From Desulfamplus sp. (lineage in GTDB: Bacteria; Desulfobacterota; Desulfobacteria; Desulfobacterales; Desulfobacteraceae): a stretch of DNA of 36,432 nucleotides. Shown here one piece after another: positions 1-8,713 of the stretch (positions within the stretch are counted from its first letter, which is position 1; every line of letters starts with the position of its first letter). The stretch covers positions 1 to 36,432 of the forward strand of contig JADGBO010000005.1 of the NCBI GenBank assembly GCA_015231465.1, in the 5' to 3' direction. A program made the translations under genes and the position numbers. The notes beneath the pieces are model-generated. The model saw only the letters and a list, made by a program, of their open reading frames with translations. It was not told where the DNA came from and did no database searches.

Positions 1-44
1 ATGGCTTCGATTATGGCTGTACTATCCTATGACGGTACTATCTT

Positions 45-92
45 ATGAAGTCACTATTTTATGAAGTCACTATTTTATGAAGTCACTATTTT
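45..92. repeat. 16-bp tandem repeat x3 spanning the tyrS stop codon
   Basis: Three perfect copies of ATGAAGTCACTATTTT lie end to end, followed by a partial fourth (ATGAA). The tyrS stop codon (TAA on the minus strand, 75-77) sits inside the array, so the last residues of TyrS (HKIVTS) are encoded by one unit and the other copies lie just past the stop. The repeat is read directly from the sequence. A slippage or tandem-duplication origin is inferred. Confidence 0.93.
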
Positions 93-1403
93 ATGAAACT
101 TTTTTTTGCCGGCACGTAAAATCAGCTCTCCGTTTTTTATATGAGACAAAGTTATCTCCTGATCGAATGCGGCAATACGCTCACCATTGATATATCCACC
201 TCCCTGGGAAATGAGCCGCCTTGCCTCTCCTTTAGAGGCTGCAAGACCGGAGGTCACAAAGAGATCAACGGCTTGGACCCCCTTTTCCAGCATATCCCCT
301 GGAAACATTGAGGAGGGGATATCCTTTTCCCGGTTTCCCAAACCGATCCCACCATCGTTTCCGGCTCCTTCATCAGGCCTGGCATCAGGCCTGGGAACAT
401 TGCTGGATGGCAGAATGGATACCGGAATATCCGGAGTCCCAAAAACAGAAGCCGCGGCATCATAGGCCTTCAGGGCATCATCCCTTCCGTGGGCGATCAG
501 TGTTGCCTCAAAGGCAAGCACAGCTTTTGCTCCATTGATTTGGGCCCCCTGGAGTTTCTGAACAGCTCTTATCTCCTCCATGGGGATGAATGTAAACAGG
601 GAGAGAAATCTTACCACATCGGCATCATCCGTATTGATCCAGAACTGGTAATATTCATAGGGGGATGTCCTTTCGGGGTCCAGCCATACCGCACCTTTAT
701 GGGTTTTCCCCATTTTGATACCGCTGCTTGTGGTTATAAGGGGAAAGGTGATGCCGAAAACGGTCTTTTGCAAGGTTCTCCTCACAAGATCTATGCCGGC
801 AACGATATTGCCCCACTGATCACTCCCGCCCATCTGGAGCATACATCCGTATCTTCTGGAAAGCTCCATGAAATCATAGGCCTGGAGCAGCATATAGTTA
901 AACTCTATAAAGCTGAGTCCATCATCGGAGTCGATGCGCATTTTATAACTTTCGGCTTTAATCATGCGGTTGACACTGAAGTGGCGGCCGATGTCCCTTA
1001 AAAAGGGAATATATTCAAGGCCAGTGAGCCAATCTCCATTATCAAGAAGCAAGGCCTTCTCCTGGGAAAAATCAATGAAATTTGAGAGCTGCCGCTTTAT
1101 AGCTCTTCTATTGATATCTATCTCCTCCTCGGTAATGACCTTTCTCATTTCAGTTTTGCCGCTGGGATCCCCTATGAGTCCTGTCCCTCCCCCCACAAGA
1201 GCTATGGGGCGGTGCCCCATGCGTTGCATGTGGGCAAGGGCCATTATACAGACGAGGCTTCCCACATGAAGGCTCGGGGCGGTGGGATCAAACCCGATGT
1301 AGCAGGTAACTTCATTGCCGCCAAGATAGGTGGAAAGTTCATCTTCATGGGTTACGGCATCAACGAACCCCCTCTCTTTAAGTACATCAAGAACCGTGTT
1401 CAC
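75..1403 (-). CDS. tyrS: Tyrosyl-tRNA synthetase
   Basis: Cytoplasmic class I aminoacyl-tRNA synthetase that attaches tyrosine to tRNA-Tyr. The 442-residue product has the class I nucleotide-binding signature as HVGS (46-49) and a KMSKS-type loop as KMGKT (230-234). The tyrosine-pocket segment around FNYMLLQAYDF (168-178) and GGSDQWGNI (192-200) are also typical. A C-terminal S4 RNA-binding domain covers about 375-435. A Pro/Gly/Asp-rich insertion at about 333-365 between the anticodon-binding helices and S4 makes it slightly longer than the usual 400-430 residues. The start is GTG, chosen because AAGGAG lies 8 nt upstream; the nearby ATG is in another frame with a stop. It follows rny with a hairpin between them, so it may be last in a zapB-zapA-6S-rny-tyrS series. 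Confidence 0.97.
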   Translation of the reverse strand: MNTVLDVLKERGFVDAVTHEDELSTYLGGNEVTCYIGFDPTAPSLHVGSLVCIMALAHMQRMGHRPIALVGGGTGLIGDPSGKTEMRKVITEEEIDINRRAIKRQLSNFIDFSQEKALLLDNGDWLTGLEYIPFLRDIGRHFSVNRMIKAESYKMRIDSDDGLSFIEFNYMLLQAYDFMELSRRYGCMLQMGGSDQWGNIVAGIDLVRRTLQKTVFGITFPLITTSSGIKMGKTHKGAVWLDPERTSPYEYYQFWINTDDADVVRFLSLFTFIPMEEIRAVQKLQGAQINGAKAVLAFEATLIAHGRDDALKAYDAAASVFGTPDIPVSILPSSNVPRPDARPDEGAGNDGGIGLGNREKDIPSSMFPGDMLEKGVQAVDLFVTSGLAASKGEARRLISQGGGYINGERIAAFDQEITLSHIKNGELILRAGKKKFHKIVTS

Positions 1404-1436
1404 AGCATCATCTCCTTTTTATAAAGGTGGCGTAAA

Positions 1437-1462
1437 ACCCCTATCCCTCGTAGGGTAGGGGT
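1437..1462 (-). terminator. Hairpin between rny and tyrS, possible terminator or attenuator
   Basis: On the minus strand ACCCCTACCCT is followed by a 3-nt loop and AGGGATAGGGGT, then TTT. The stem has about 11 pairs with one bulge. It starts 3 nt after the rny stop and ends 33 nt before the tyrS start, so it could end rny transcripts or reduce read-through into tyrS. The short T run makes strong termination uncertain. Confidence 0.5.
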
Positions 1463-1465
1463 AGT

Positions 1466-3028
1466 TCACTTATTTGTATATTCCACTGCCCGGGTTTCAC
1501 GTATTACAACAACTTTAATCTGCCCCGGAAAGGTTAGGGTTGACTCGATTTTCCGGGCAATATCCCTGCTTAAAAGCAGTGCGTCGGAATCCGAAATCCT
1601 TTCACTCTCGACAATGACCCGTACTTCCCTTCCAGCCTGGATGGCGTAGGTATTGGAAACGCCGTCAAAGGAGTTGGCAACATTTTCAAGCTCTTCAAGG
1701 CGTTTAATATAATTTTCAAGGGTCTCCTTACGGGCTCCGGGTCTAGCTCCGGATAGGGCATCCGCTGCCTGGACAATAAAATCATAGACACTTTCAGGCA
1801 TTCTGTCTTCATGATGAGATGCAATGGCATTTACCACATTTTCCGCTTCGCCATGTTTTTTGGCAAGTTTGGCACCTATCAGGGCATGGGGGCCGTCCAC
1901 CTCGTGATCCACGGCTTTTCCAATGTCATGTAAAAGTCCCATACGCTTGGCAAGCTTCACATCAAGGCCCAGTTCGGCCGCCATGATTCCTGCAAGAAAA
2001 GCGACTTCCACAGAGTGCTGAAGAACATTCTGGGCGTAACTGGTCCTGAATTTAAGTTGCCCAACTGTCTTTATAAGTTCAATATTGATCCCGTGGACAC
2101 CAAGATCAAAGGCAGCCTGCTCACCGGCCTCCTTGATTGTAAGTTCCACCTCTTCGGTGACCCTTGCAACTACGTCTTCGATTCTTGCAGGGTGTATCCT
2201 TCCGTCGGATATAAGCCGGGTCAGGGAGATACGAGCAATCTCCCGACGTACAGGATTGAAACCAGAGAGAATGACAGCCTCCGGAGTATCATCAATAATC
2301 AGATCAATACCGGTGGCTGCTTCCAGGGCCCTTATATTTCTTCCCTCTCTGCCTATGATGCGGCCCTTCATCTCATCTCCAGGCAGTTGAACCACAGAGA
2401 CCGTTCTCTCTGCGACAAAATCTCCGGCATATCGCTGGATGGCGGTGGAGATTATCTTCTTGGCCTCTTTGTCGGCACTCTCCCTGGCTTCACTTGTAAT
2501 TTTTTTTACCAGGTTGGCTCCCTCATGCCTTGCCTCATTCTCCATGGATTTCAGAAGAATCTCCTTGGCCTGCTCCGAGGTAAGACTTGAAACTTTTTCC
2601 AGCTCTTTTTTGGTCTCTTCAATAAGCACACCATAGGTACGTTTTTCTTCAATTAAACTCTCCAGGGAACTATTCAGCTCTTTCTCCCTGGACTGGATAT
2701 CCAGTTCTCTTTTTTGGAACTGCTCATGCCTCTTATCCATGCTTTCAATGCGCTGGAGGAGACGGCGTTCCTCTTTTTTAAGCTCTGCCCGGGCATCTCC
2801 TGTTTCAGCGTCAAAAATACTTTTCATCTCCAGGAGACGGCTTTTAGCTTCAAGCTGGGCCTCTTTAATCAGAGTGTCGGCCTGTTTTTCGGCATCCAGA
2901 ATGATCCGCCGCTCCTCTTTTTGAGCCTCATCAAATTTATGCTTTAACTTTTTTAAAGTGAGCCAGTATGCAGTGCCGAATCCCATGGCCATACCGCATA
3001 ACGACCCAGCTACAACGATGTATTCCAT
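1466..3028 (-). CDS. rny: Ribonuclease Y
   Basis: Membrane-anchored endoribonuclease that starts mRNA turnover. In order, the product shows one N-terminal transmembrane helix (about 3-24), a long Lys/Glu-rich coiled coil (about 25-200), a KH RNA-binding domain with [10 protein letters not shown] (222-231) and an HD metal-dependent hydrolase domain with the His-Asp pair in LLHDIGK (H367, D368). The 520-residue length matches the family. An in-frame TTG lies 18 nt upstream, but the ATG at 3028 is preferred: it has GGGGAG 10 nt upstream and gives the normal N-terminus MEYIVVAG. The gene stands alone behind an 820-bp non-coding stretch, and tyrS follows 62 nt downstream. Confidence 0.96.
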   Translation of the reverse strand: MEYIVVAGSLCGMAMGFGTAYWLTLKKLKHKFDEAQKEERRIILDAEKQADTLIKEAQLEAKSRLLEMKSIFDAETGDARAELKKEERRLLQRIESMDKRHEQFQKRELDIQSREKELNSSLESLIEEKRTYGVLIEETKKELEKVSSLTSEQAKEILLKSMENEARHEGANLVKKITSEARESADKEAKKIISTAIQRYAGDFVAERTVSVVQLPGDEMKGRIIGREGRNIRALEAATGIDLIIDDTPEAVILSGFNPVRREIARISLTRLISDGRIHPARIEDVVARVTEEVELTIKEAGEQAAFDLGVHGINIELIKTVGQLKFRTSYAQNVLQHSVEVAFLAGIMAAELGLDVKLAKRMGLLHDIGKAVDHEVDGPHALIGAKLAKKHGEAENVVNAIASHHEDRMPESVYDFIVQAADALSGARPGARKETLENYIKRLEELENVANSFDGVSNTYAIQAGREVRVIVESERISDSDALLLSRDIARKIESTLTFPGQIKVVVIRETRAVEYTNK

Positions 3029-3078
3029 TAAATCTAATCTCCCCAATATAACAAATCTATTTTATTCGAAAAGTCGAT

Positions 3079-3104
3079 ACTTACAATGCCGTAAGTTTTG
3101 TCAA
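3079..3104 (-). promoter_or_regulatory. Possible rny promoter with an embedded palindrome
   Basis: On the minus strand TTGACA (3104-3099), a perfect -35 hexamer, is followed by ACTTAC-6 nt-GTAAGT (3096-3079), a 6-bp perfect inverted repeat where spacer and -10 would be. The -10 is weak (around AAGTAT). The palindrome could be an operator or a small hairpin. The rny ATG is about 50 nt downstream. Confidence 0.35.
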
Positions 3105-3113
3105 TATTATCCA

Positions 3114-3190
3114 AATCAGGATGGTCAGGATTGAAATGATTTACAAATATAAAAATCCTGATCATCCTGTAAATCCTGACTATCCTGATT
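3114..3190. repeat. Long imperfect palindrome of AATCCTGAxxATCCTG type
   Basis: Left arm AATCAGGATGGTCAGGATT (3114-3132) and right arm AATCCTGACTATCCTGATT (3172-3190) are inverted with 18 of 19 positions paired. The interior also carries GATTTACA/TGTAAATC and an extra direct copy of the AATCCTGATCATCCTG motif. It lies upstream of rny in non-coding DNA. Such ATCCTG-rich palindromes are a known kind of dispersed intergenic repeat in bacteria; no function is shown here. Confidence 0.8.
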
Positions 3191-3847
3191 CAGACAAATA
3201 GCATTATGCTCTGGGACAGCAAACAAACTGTTGATTTTGAGTTTATTACCCGAACAAAAAATTAAACATTGATCAAGCAACGGCCATCAAGGGTTTTCAT
3301 ATACCCCCCATGCCCTGGCGGGCACAACGAACAATTAAAGTAGGGGGGGAATGAGTACAAAATAACATTCCGATTTACAAAATTAGAATAGGCCGCCATG
3401 AACGTCGACCTGTACGGGAATGGGTAAGTTATTTTATACCTGTTCCGGGGGATTCATGAATCGTCCCTACGGACGGCTTTCATTTAAAAAGAGTATTGGT
3501 ATGTTGGAAGGGGGAAGGAAATCAAGGAAAGTATTTTCAATGGAGCTGTTTAATGGCAATAGAGAAGAGTTTCAGAAGATGTTTCCAGGAGAAAAACAAA
3601 TCCGTAGGGCACATGGTTTTTTACAAAAATTACACATATCCCGGACTTTTTTACCTGCACAAATTGATAGGCATTTACCCGAACTAATAAAGATAGATCG
3701 TGTGAGGCATTAGCCGAACCACGATCGTATCAAATTGATAGGTATTTACCGCACAAATTGATAGGCAGGCGGTATCATACTCCAAAAGAAAAATAAGAGA
3801 TTTACCAGGCAAGGCTAAACCACAGTATCATATCTCAGTATTCTGTT
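3191..3847. other. Gene-poor region between the rny leader and 6S RNA
   Basis: No convincing gene is visible. A 97-codon plus-strand frame (3420-3713) shows no recognisable domain and runs against the local gene direction. Contents that can be seen: a palindromic element at 3304-3349 (CCCCCCATGCCC ... GGGGGGG, containing TGCCC-tggc-GGGCA); three direct repeats starting CAAATTGATAGG (3660-3679 and 3731-3750 full, 3753-3767 partial); and a 7-bp inverted repeat GATCGTG/CACGATC around 3695-3727. In related bacteria a 5-formyltetrahydrofolate cyclo-ligase gene often follows 6S RNA. None is recognisable here, so this may be eroded DNA. Confidence 0.6.
3304..3349. repeat. Short palindromic intergenic element, resembles 18221-18262
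   Basis: The block CATGCCCTGGCGGGC...ACAATTAAAGTA is flanked by C6 and G7 runs that can pair. It resembles CATGCCCTGACGGAC...ACAATGAAAGTA at 18224-18256, which is flanked by GACC/GGTC. The inner sequence is shared while the flanking arms differ but stay complementary, as expected for a REP-like folded element. Two copies are too few for certainty. Confidence 0.45.
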
Positions 3848-4034
3848 AAACCCCCACATAATGCCGTGTTGTAAATGTCTTTGAACCGAGGTCCAATAGG
3901 TGGGTCTCCAAATAACACCTTAAGGCTTTTCCATTAAAGCATCAGGAACATGCACACCGGCATCAGCGTGGAAACCCTTTTTTATAGCGTTAGGCAAAGG
4001 ACATGGAACAATCACAAACATCGCAGGGGTTTTT
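3848..4034 (-). ncRNA. ssrS: 6S RNA
   Basis: Small RNA that binds the sigma70 RNA polymerase holoenzyme by imitating an open promoter and lowers transcription in stationary phase. Read on the minus strand, the ends pair (AAACCCC at the 5' end with GGGGGTTT at the 3' end). The interior has 6S-like blocks: GGTGTGCATGTTCC, AAGCCTTAAGG, TTTGGAGACCCACC, a GGTTCAAAGAC stretch and ACACGGCA close to the 3' end. Length is about 187 nt, as expected. It begins about 38 nt after the zapA stop, the position 6S occupies in many proteobacteria. Ends are estimated from the closing stem. Confidence 0.88.
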
Positions 4035-4071
4035 CACTCTCAAATCAACGTCAAGTTCATTTCATAACATC

Positions 4072-4440
4072 TTATACAGAATGTTCACTGTATAAACCTT
4101 TCAAGCTTCTATTGCTTTCGATCTTTTCCAGAAGAGAAGATGTCCGTTTCATTACGTGTTCCTGCAACTTGATGTGTTCCAGTTTTATCTCTCGTAAATC
4201 ATTGGACATATTCATAGATGCCAGAAGAAGAATGGCCAGCTTGTTTTTATCGGATGCAGTGAACCTGATATGTTTTTCTGCATTTTGAACATAATGATTC
4301 AACTCTTCTATTATCTGCTCTGGATGATCAACATCGTTGTCAGGTTTGAACTTAAATTTCGTGCCGAAAAGGTCAATGGTTATAACCCCATCTGTTGACC
4401 TCTCCATGGCAATGGAACCTTTGGCTTCCATGTCGGACAT
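4072..4440 (-). CDS. zapA: Cell division protein ZapA
   Basis: ZapA binds and bundles FtsZ at the division site in the cytoplasm. The 122-residue product has the family layout: an N-terminal beta-rich part with VITIDLFGTKFKFK, then a long C-terminal helix for tetramerisation. Family-like segments include the HPEQIIEELNHYV stretch and LAILLLASMNMSNDL. The ATG is 6 nt after the upstream stop with no clear Shine-Dalgarno, so translation is probably coupled; the ATG three codons later (4431) is an alternative. The zapB-like gene precedes it and 6S RNA follows, the usual zapA-ssrS neighbourhood. Confidence 0.92.
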   Translation of the reverse strand: MSDMEAKGSIAMERSTDGVITIDLFGTKFKFKPDNDVDHPEQIIEELNHYVQNAEKHIRFTASDKNKLAILLLASMNMSNDLREIKLEHIKLQEHVMKRTSSLLEKIESNRSLKGLYSEHSV

Positions 4441-4446
4441 CTTGGG

Positions 4447-4701
4447 TTAAATTGTTTCTGAAAAGTTATCAAGTTTGGAGAGAAGCCCGTCAATCTTTGC
4501 CTGAATGGCAGAGTGCTGCTCACTGTACTTGGACTCTTTTTCATTTTTATCTTTCAGCTCAGATTCAAGTAGGGCCAACCGAGATGTCAACTCAGCATTT
4601 TCAGCTTGTAAAGTCTGACACAGCTCTATTATAAAATCGACTTTTTCGTCAATATCATTAAACTTCTTATCTATCACTTCTTTTTCCACTTCTTTTTCCA
4701 C
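4447..4701 (-). CDS. zapB: Small coiled-coil protein, ZapB-like
   Basis: An 84-residue, highly charged, almost wholly helical protein with heptad spacing of Leu/Ile (for example IIELCQTLQAENAELTSRLALLE). Length, composition and position directly before zapA fit ZapB, the coiled-coil Z-ring factor that binds ZapA. Coiled coils are weakly diagnostic, so the name rests mainly on context. The GTG start at 4701 has GAGG 8 nt upstream; further in-frame GTG codons follow because GTGGAAAAAGAA is repeated twice at the very start, giving MEKEVEKEV. Confidence 0.72.
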   Translation of the reverse strand: MEKEVEKEVIDKKFNDIDEKVDFIIELCQTLQAENAELTSRLALLESELKDKNEKESKYSEQHSAIQAKIDGLLSKLDNFSETI

Positions 4702-4729
4702 TTCCGCTACCTCGCAAAACTTTTGGATA

Positions 4730-4759
4730 ACTATAATTCATACCATTTCACAAAGTCAA
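4730..4759 (-). promoter_or_regulatory. Sigma70-type promoter of the zapB-zapA-6S unit
   Basis: On the minus strand TTGACT (4759-4754), an 18-nt spacer and TATAGT (4735-4730) make a good vegetative promoter (5 of 6 matches in each box). Transcription would start near 4723, about 20 nt before the zapB-like GTG. Confidence 0.6.
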
Positions 4760-4765
4760 GAAAAT

Positions 4766-5521
4766 TTAAAATGCACCCGACCTGAGAATCTGTTCAGCCG
4801 TTTTCAACTCATCCTGGGTATTGATCCCCATCACCTCTTTTGGATTATCTCCCATAAAATATCCGGCAGATGCCCCAGTCTCACATGATATTGCCACAAT
4901 ATCTGTAAGATAATATTCACTCTGGCGGTTATCCACACCTATCCGTTCTATGGCATGGATAAGAAAATCTTTACGGATAGAGTAAATACCGGCGTTAATT
5001 GTTTTGATTCCCCTCTCCTCTTCAGTGGCATCACCCTCTTCACGTATGGCTATAAATCGGTCTTCGGCATCCACAATAATTCTCCCGTAACCCCGGGGAC
5101 GTTCCAGATTAACTGCAAAAACCGAAATATCATTACCACTGCCCATGTGATACATGAAAAAAGACTCCAGGGTCCCCCTTCGGATCAAGGGCACATCTCC
5201 ACACAAAACAAGGACATGGTGAATATGATGGAGAAGATAGGGAATAGCACATCTCACTGCATCCCCGGTGCCGAGGAGTCTTTCTTGCATGGCATAGGTC
5301 ACCCTGCCTTCATACCCGGCATCAATCTCCTCTTGGACCATCTCCCATTCATGTCCAACCACAACAACGATATTTTGACAACGCAGGGAAACCGCTGTTC
5401 CCACAACGTGCCTTATCATGCTTTTACCGTTGACGTGATGGAGAACCTTGGGAATATCAGACCTCATCCGTCTCCCTTTTCCGGCAGCAAGAACGATAAC
5501 TGCCACAGATTCCCACAGCAT
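4766..5521 (-). CDS. GlmU-type UDP-GlcNAc pyrophosphorylase domain protein
   Basis: Nucleotidyltransferase expected to make UDP-GlcNAc from UTP and GlcNAc-1-phosphate in the cytoplasm. It shows the GlmU N-domain series: LAAGKGRRMRSDIPKVLH with the glycine-rich UTP loop, QERLLGTGDAV, LCGDVPLI and GYGRIIVDAEDRF followed by EEGDATEEERGIKTINAGIY. The protein ends after about 251 residues, where GlmU would continue into its left-handed beta-helix acetyltransferase. The stop is clean, with no remnant of that domain downstream. The ATG at 5521 is preferred to the one at 5536 because AGGGAG lies 6 nt upstream and the -10 box puts the transcript start near 5536. Either this is the uridylyltransferase half with the other half encoded elsewhere, or a paralogue with a different sugar. 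Confidence 0.88.
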   Translation of the reverse strand: MLWESVAVIVLAAGKGRRMRSDIPKVLHHVNGKSMIRHVVGTAVSLRCQNIVVVVGHEWEMVQEEIDAGYEGRVTYAMQERLLGTGDAVRCAIPYLLHHIHHVLVLCGDVPLIRRGTLESFFMYHMGSGNDISVFAVNLERPRGYGRIIVDAEDRFIAIREEGDATEEERGIKTINAGIYSIRKDFLIHAIERIGVDNRQSEYYLTDIVAISCETGASAGYFMGDNPKEVMGINTQDELKTAEQILRSGAF

Positions 5522-5542
5522 GGTTATCTCCCTCATGGGGGT

Positions 5543-5548
5543 ATTATA
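5543..5548 (-). promoter_or_regulatory. -10 box before the GlmU-like gene
   Basis: A perfect TATAAT on the minus strand lies 21 nt before the chosen start. No good -35 is visible. A transcript starting about 7 nt further would begin near 5536 and carry a short leader containing only the Shine-Dalgarno. Confidence 0.4.
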
Positions 5549-5556
5549 GTTCTTCT

Positions 5557-5608
5557 CAGATGAATTGATACCACATAATAATAAGGTATGAGAGTATCAA
5601 TTCATCTG
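5557..5608. repeat. Perfect 15-bp inverted repeat upstream of the GlmU-like gene
   Basis: CAGATGAATTGATAC (5557-5571) and GTATCAATTCATCTG (5594-5608) are perfectly complementary around a 22-nt loop. It lies between the ATP synthase operon end and the GlmU-like gene, just upstream of its -10 box, so it could be an operator, a terminator-like fold or a mobile-repeat scar. Confidence 0.8.
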
Positions 5609-5631
5609 CATATATCTATAACAAAATCTAA

Positions 5632-5670
5632 GGAGGAATGCCCCAAAAAACCAGGGTAAGACATTCCTCC
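5632..5670 (-). terminator. Probable terminator of the atp operon
   Basis: On the minus strand GGAGGAATG (5670-5662) pairs with CATTCCTCC (5640-5632), with an inner CCC/GGG pairing, and is followed by TTAGATTTT. It sits about 80 nt after atpC and before the next gene. The T run is broken, so efficiency is uncertain. Confidence 0.55.
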
Positions 5671-5750
5671 ATAAAAATAAGGCAGCCGTGACAAATAAAT
5701 TTGCTTAGACAAACCGGCAAAGGCCAACGGGTCATCCTCCGGCACTAACT

Positions 5751-6152
5751 TCAACCGACAAGGGAAATCCTTTGAATGGCACGACGCAAAGATGCTTCGG
5801 CCCTTACGAAATCAACATTTTCCCCCTTAGCTGCAAGACGCTGTTCCGCCCTTTCCTTTGCCTTTTTGGCCCGGGCAAGATCAATATCCTCTTTTTTTTC
5901 AGCCGACTCAGCCAAGAGAGTCACCTTGCCGGGAAGAACCTCGGCAAATCCGCCATTTATGAAGATAAGTTTTTCCTGTCCTGCTGGATCCTTATATCTT
6001 AGAGTTCCTGTATTCAAAGATGTCAGAAAGGTTGTATGTCCTCTCAATACGCCGAACTCACCATTGGAGCCTGGAGCCACGACAATCTGTGCCTCTTCGC
6101 TTATAACGACCTTTGAAGGGGTGACCACTTCCAGAAATATATTCTCAGCCAT
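5751..6152 (-). CDS. atpC: F-ATPase epsilon subunit
   Basis: Epsilon is part of the F1 rotor stalk; it couples proton flow to catalysis and can inhibit ATP hydrolysis. The 133 residues show the N-terminal beta-sandwich (LEVVTPSKVVISEEAQIVVAPGS onwards, with GEFGVLRGH and INGGFAEVLPGKVTLLAE) and the C-terminal helical pair rich in Ala, Lys and Arg. The ATG has an AGGGGG sequence 5 nt upstream and begins 13 nt after the atpD stop. It is the last gene of the operon. Confidence 0.96.
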   Translation of the reverse strand: MAENIFLEVVTPSKVVISEEAQIVVAPGSNGEFGVLRGHTTFLTSLNTGTLRYKDPAGQEKLIFINGGFAEVLPGKVTLLAESAEKKEDIDLARAKKAKERAEQRLAAKGENVDFVRAEASLRRAIQRISLVG

Positions 6153-6165
6153 TTTTTCCCCCTGA

Positions 6166-7584
<1,419 letters not shown>

Positions 7585-7624
7585 TTATTCCTCCTATTAA
7601 AAAGCCTGACATCAGGCATTGCTA

Positions 7625-8527
7625 TTATCCATTGAGGGCCTCGGCACCGCCGACTATATCCATGAGATCCGCTGTAATGCCTGCCTGCCTGGTTTTATTA
7701 AAAATTGTCTGCAACTCGCCGATCATATCCTCACATGCCTTGGTGGCGTTTTCCATGGCCCTCATTCGTGCCGCATGCTCGCTGGTGGATGTCTGAAGCA
7801 GGGCATCATATATCTGAATATAGATATTTCGCGGCAGCATCTCTCCGAGCAGGGCATCCGAAGATGGTTCACAGATATGCTCGGCAATATAGGGAGCATC
7901 CTTGGCAGGCTGCTCCGCCGCTTCCTGGGAGATGATCTCATCAAGGGAGGGGATGGGCAGAATTTGTTTCATCATAGCTTCCTGCCTGGCCATGGTTTTG
8001 AACTCGGAATATACGAGATACACTTCATCAACAGCTTCTTCAAGAAAATCGGATATAAGTTTCCGACCGGAATCCGAGGCCACACTGAAATCAAATTTAG
8101 AACCCACAACACCAAGATATTCATCCTTTATGGTAATACCCGAATTGCGAGCCCAGTCACGACCTTTCTTTCCAAAACAGGTCAAAACGACATCTTTATC
8201 CTGAAGATTATTTTTAATAAATTTATCGGCTTTCTCAATCAGATTCACATTGAAACCGCCGCAAAGTCCCCTATCCGATGTGCAAAGAAGTAGATTGACC
8301 TTTTTGACATCTTCCTTTGGAACAAGAAGGGGACTTGCATCTTCTCCTGCCTTGCCCGCAATACTTGACAGCACCTCGGAAAACTTGGATGCATAGGGCT
8401 TGAAAGACTCCATGCTCTCCTGGGCACCGCGCAGTCTCGAAGTGGCAACCATCTTCATGGCAGAGGTTATCTGCCTGGTCTTCTTTACACTGCTTATCTT
8501 TGTCTGTACTTCTTTTAATGTTGCCAT
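7625..8527 (-). CDS. atpG: F-ATPase gamma subunit
   Basis: Central rotor shaft of F1. It has the family's N-terminal helix (LKEVQTKISSVKKTRQITSAMKMV), the Rossmann-like middle with LCTSDRGLCGGFN, and the C-terminal helix ending in TRQAGITADLMDIVGGAEAL. Its 300 residues are slightly longer than the 285-290 of many homologues. The ATG has AAAGGT 6-7 nt upstream. A 186-nt gap separates it from atpA, the largest inside the operon. Confidence 0.97.
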   Translation of the reverse strand: MATLKEVQTKISSVKKTRQITSAMKMVATSRLRGAQESMESFKPYASKFSEVLSSIAGKAGEDASPLLVPKEDVKKVNLLLCTSDRGLCGGFNVNLIEKADKFIKNNLQDKDVVLTCFGKKGRDWARNSGITIKDEYLGVVGSKFDFSVASDSGRKLISDFLEEAVDEVYLVYSEFKTMARQEAMMKQILPIPSLDEIISQEAAEQPAKDAPYIAEHICEPSSDALLGEMLPRNIYIQIYDALLQTSTSEHAARMRAMENATKACEDMIGELQTIFNKTRQAGITADLMDIVGGAEALNG

Positions 8528-8713
8528 ATATTTACCTTTTTAAGCCTTTATATTAATGATCTTCTGATTAAGATCGGGTACAAATAAAATCCCCCTTTAC
8601 AAACCTATAACACACCGCTAAAAAAAGGCGGCCTGTCCTAAAAAGGGGAACAAGCTATTTGATACCTAATTACTTAATAAGTTTTTTGACATATGAAGTT
8701 CATCAACTTTTTG
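8528..8713. other. atpA-atpG spacer with small hairpins
   Basis: No gene is visible. It contains GATCTT-6 nt-AAGATC (8558-8575) and a short CCGC/GCGG hairpin near 8617-8632, close to atpG. Such folds between co-transcribed atp genes could adjust stability or translation of the two parts, but nothing in the sequence proves it. Confidence 0.4.

Noticed and set aside
3420-3713. 97-codon plus-strand frame upstream of 6S RNA
   Set aside because: No ribosome site, no domain and against the local gene direction; a partially overlapping second frame is equally open.
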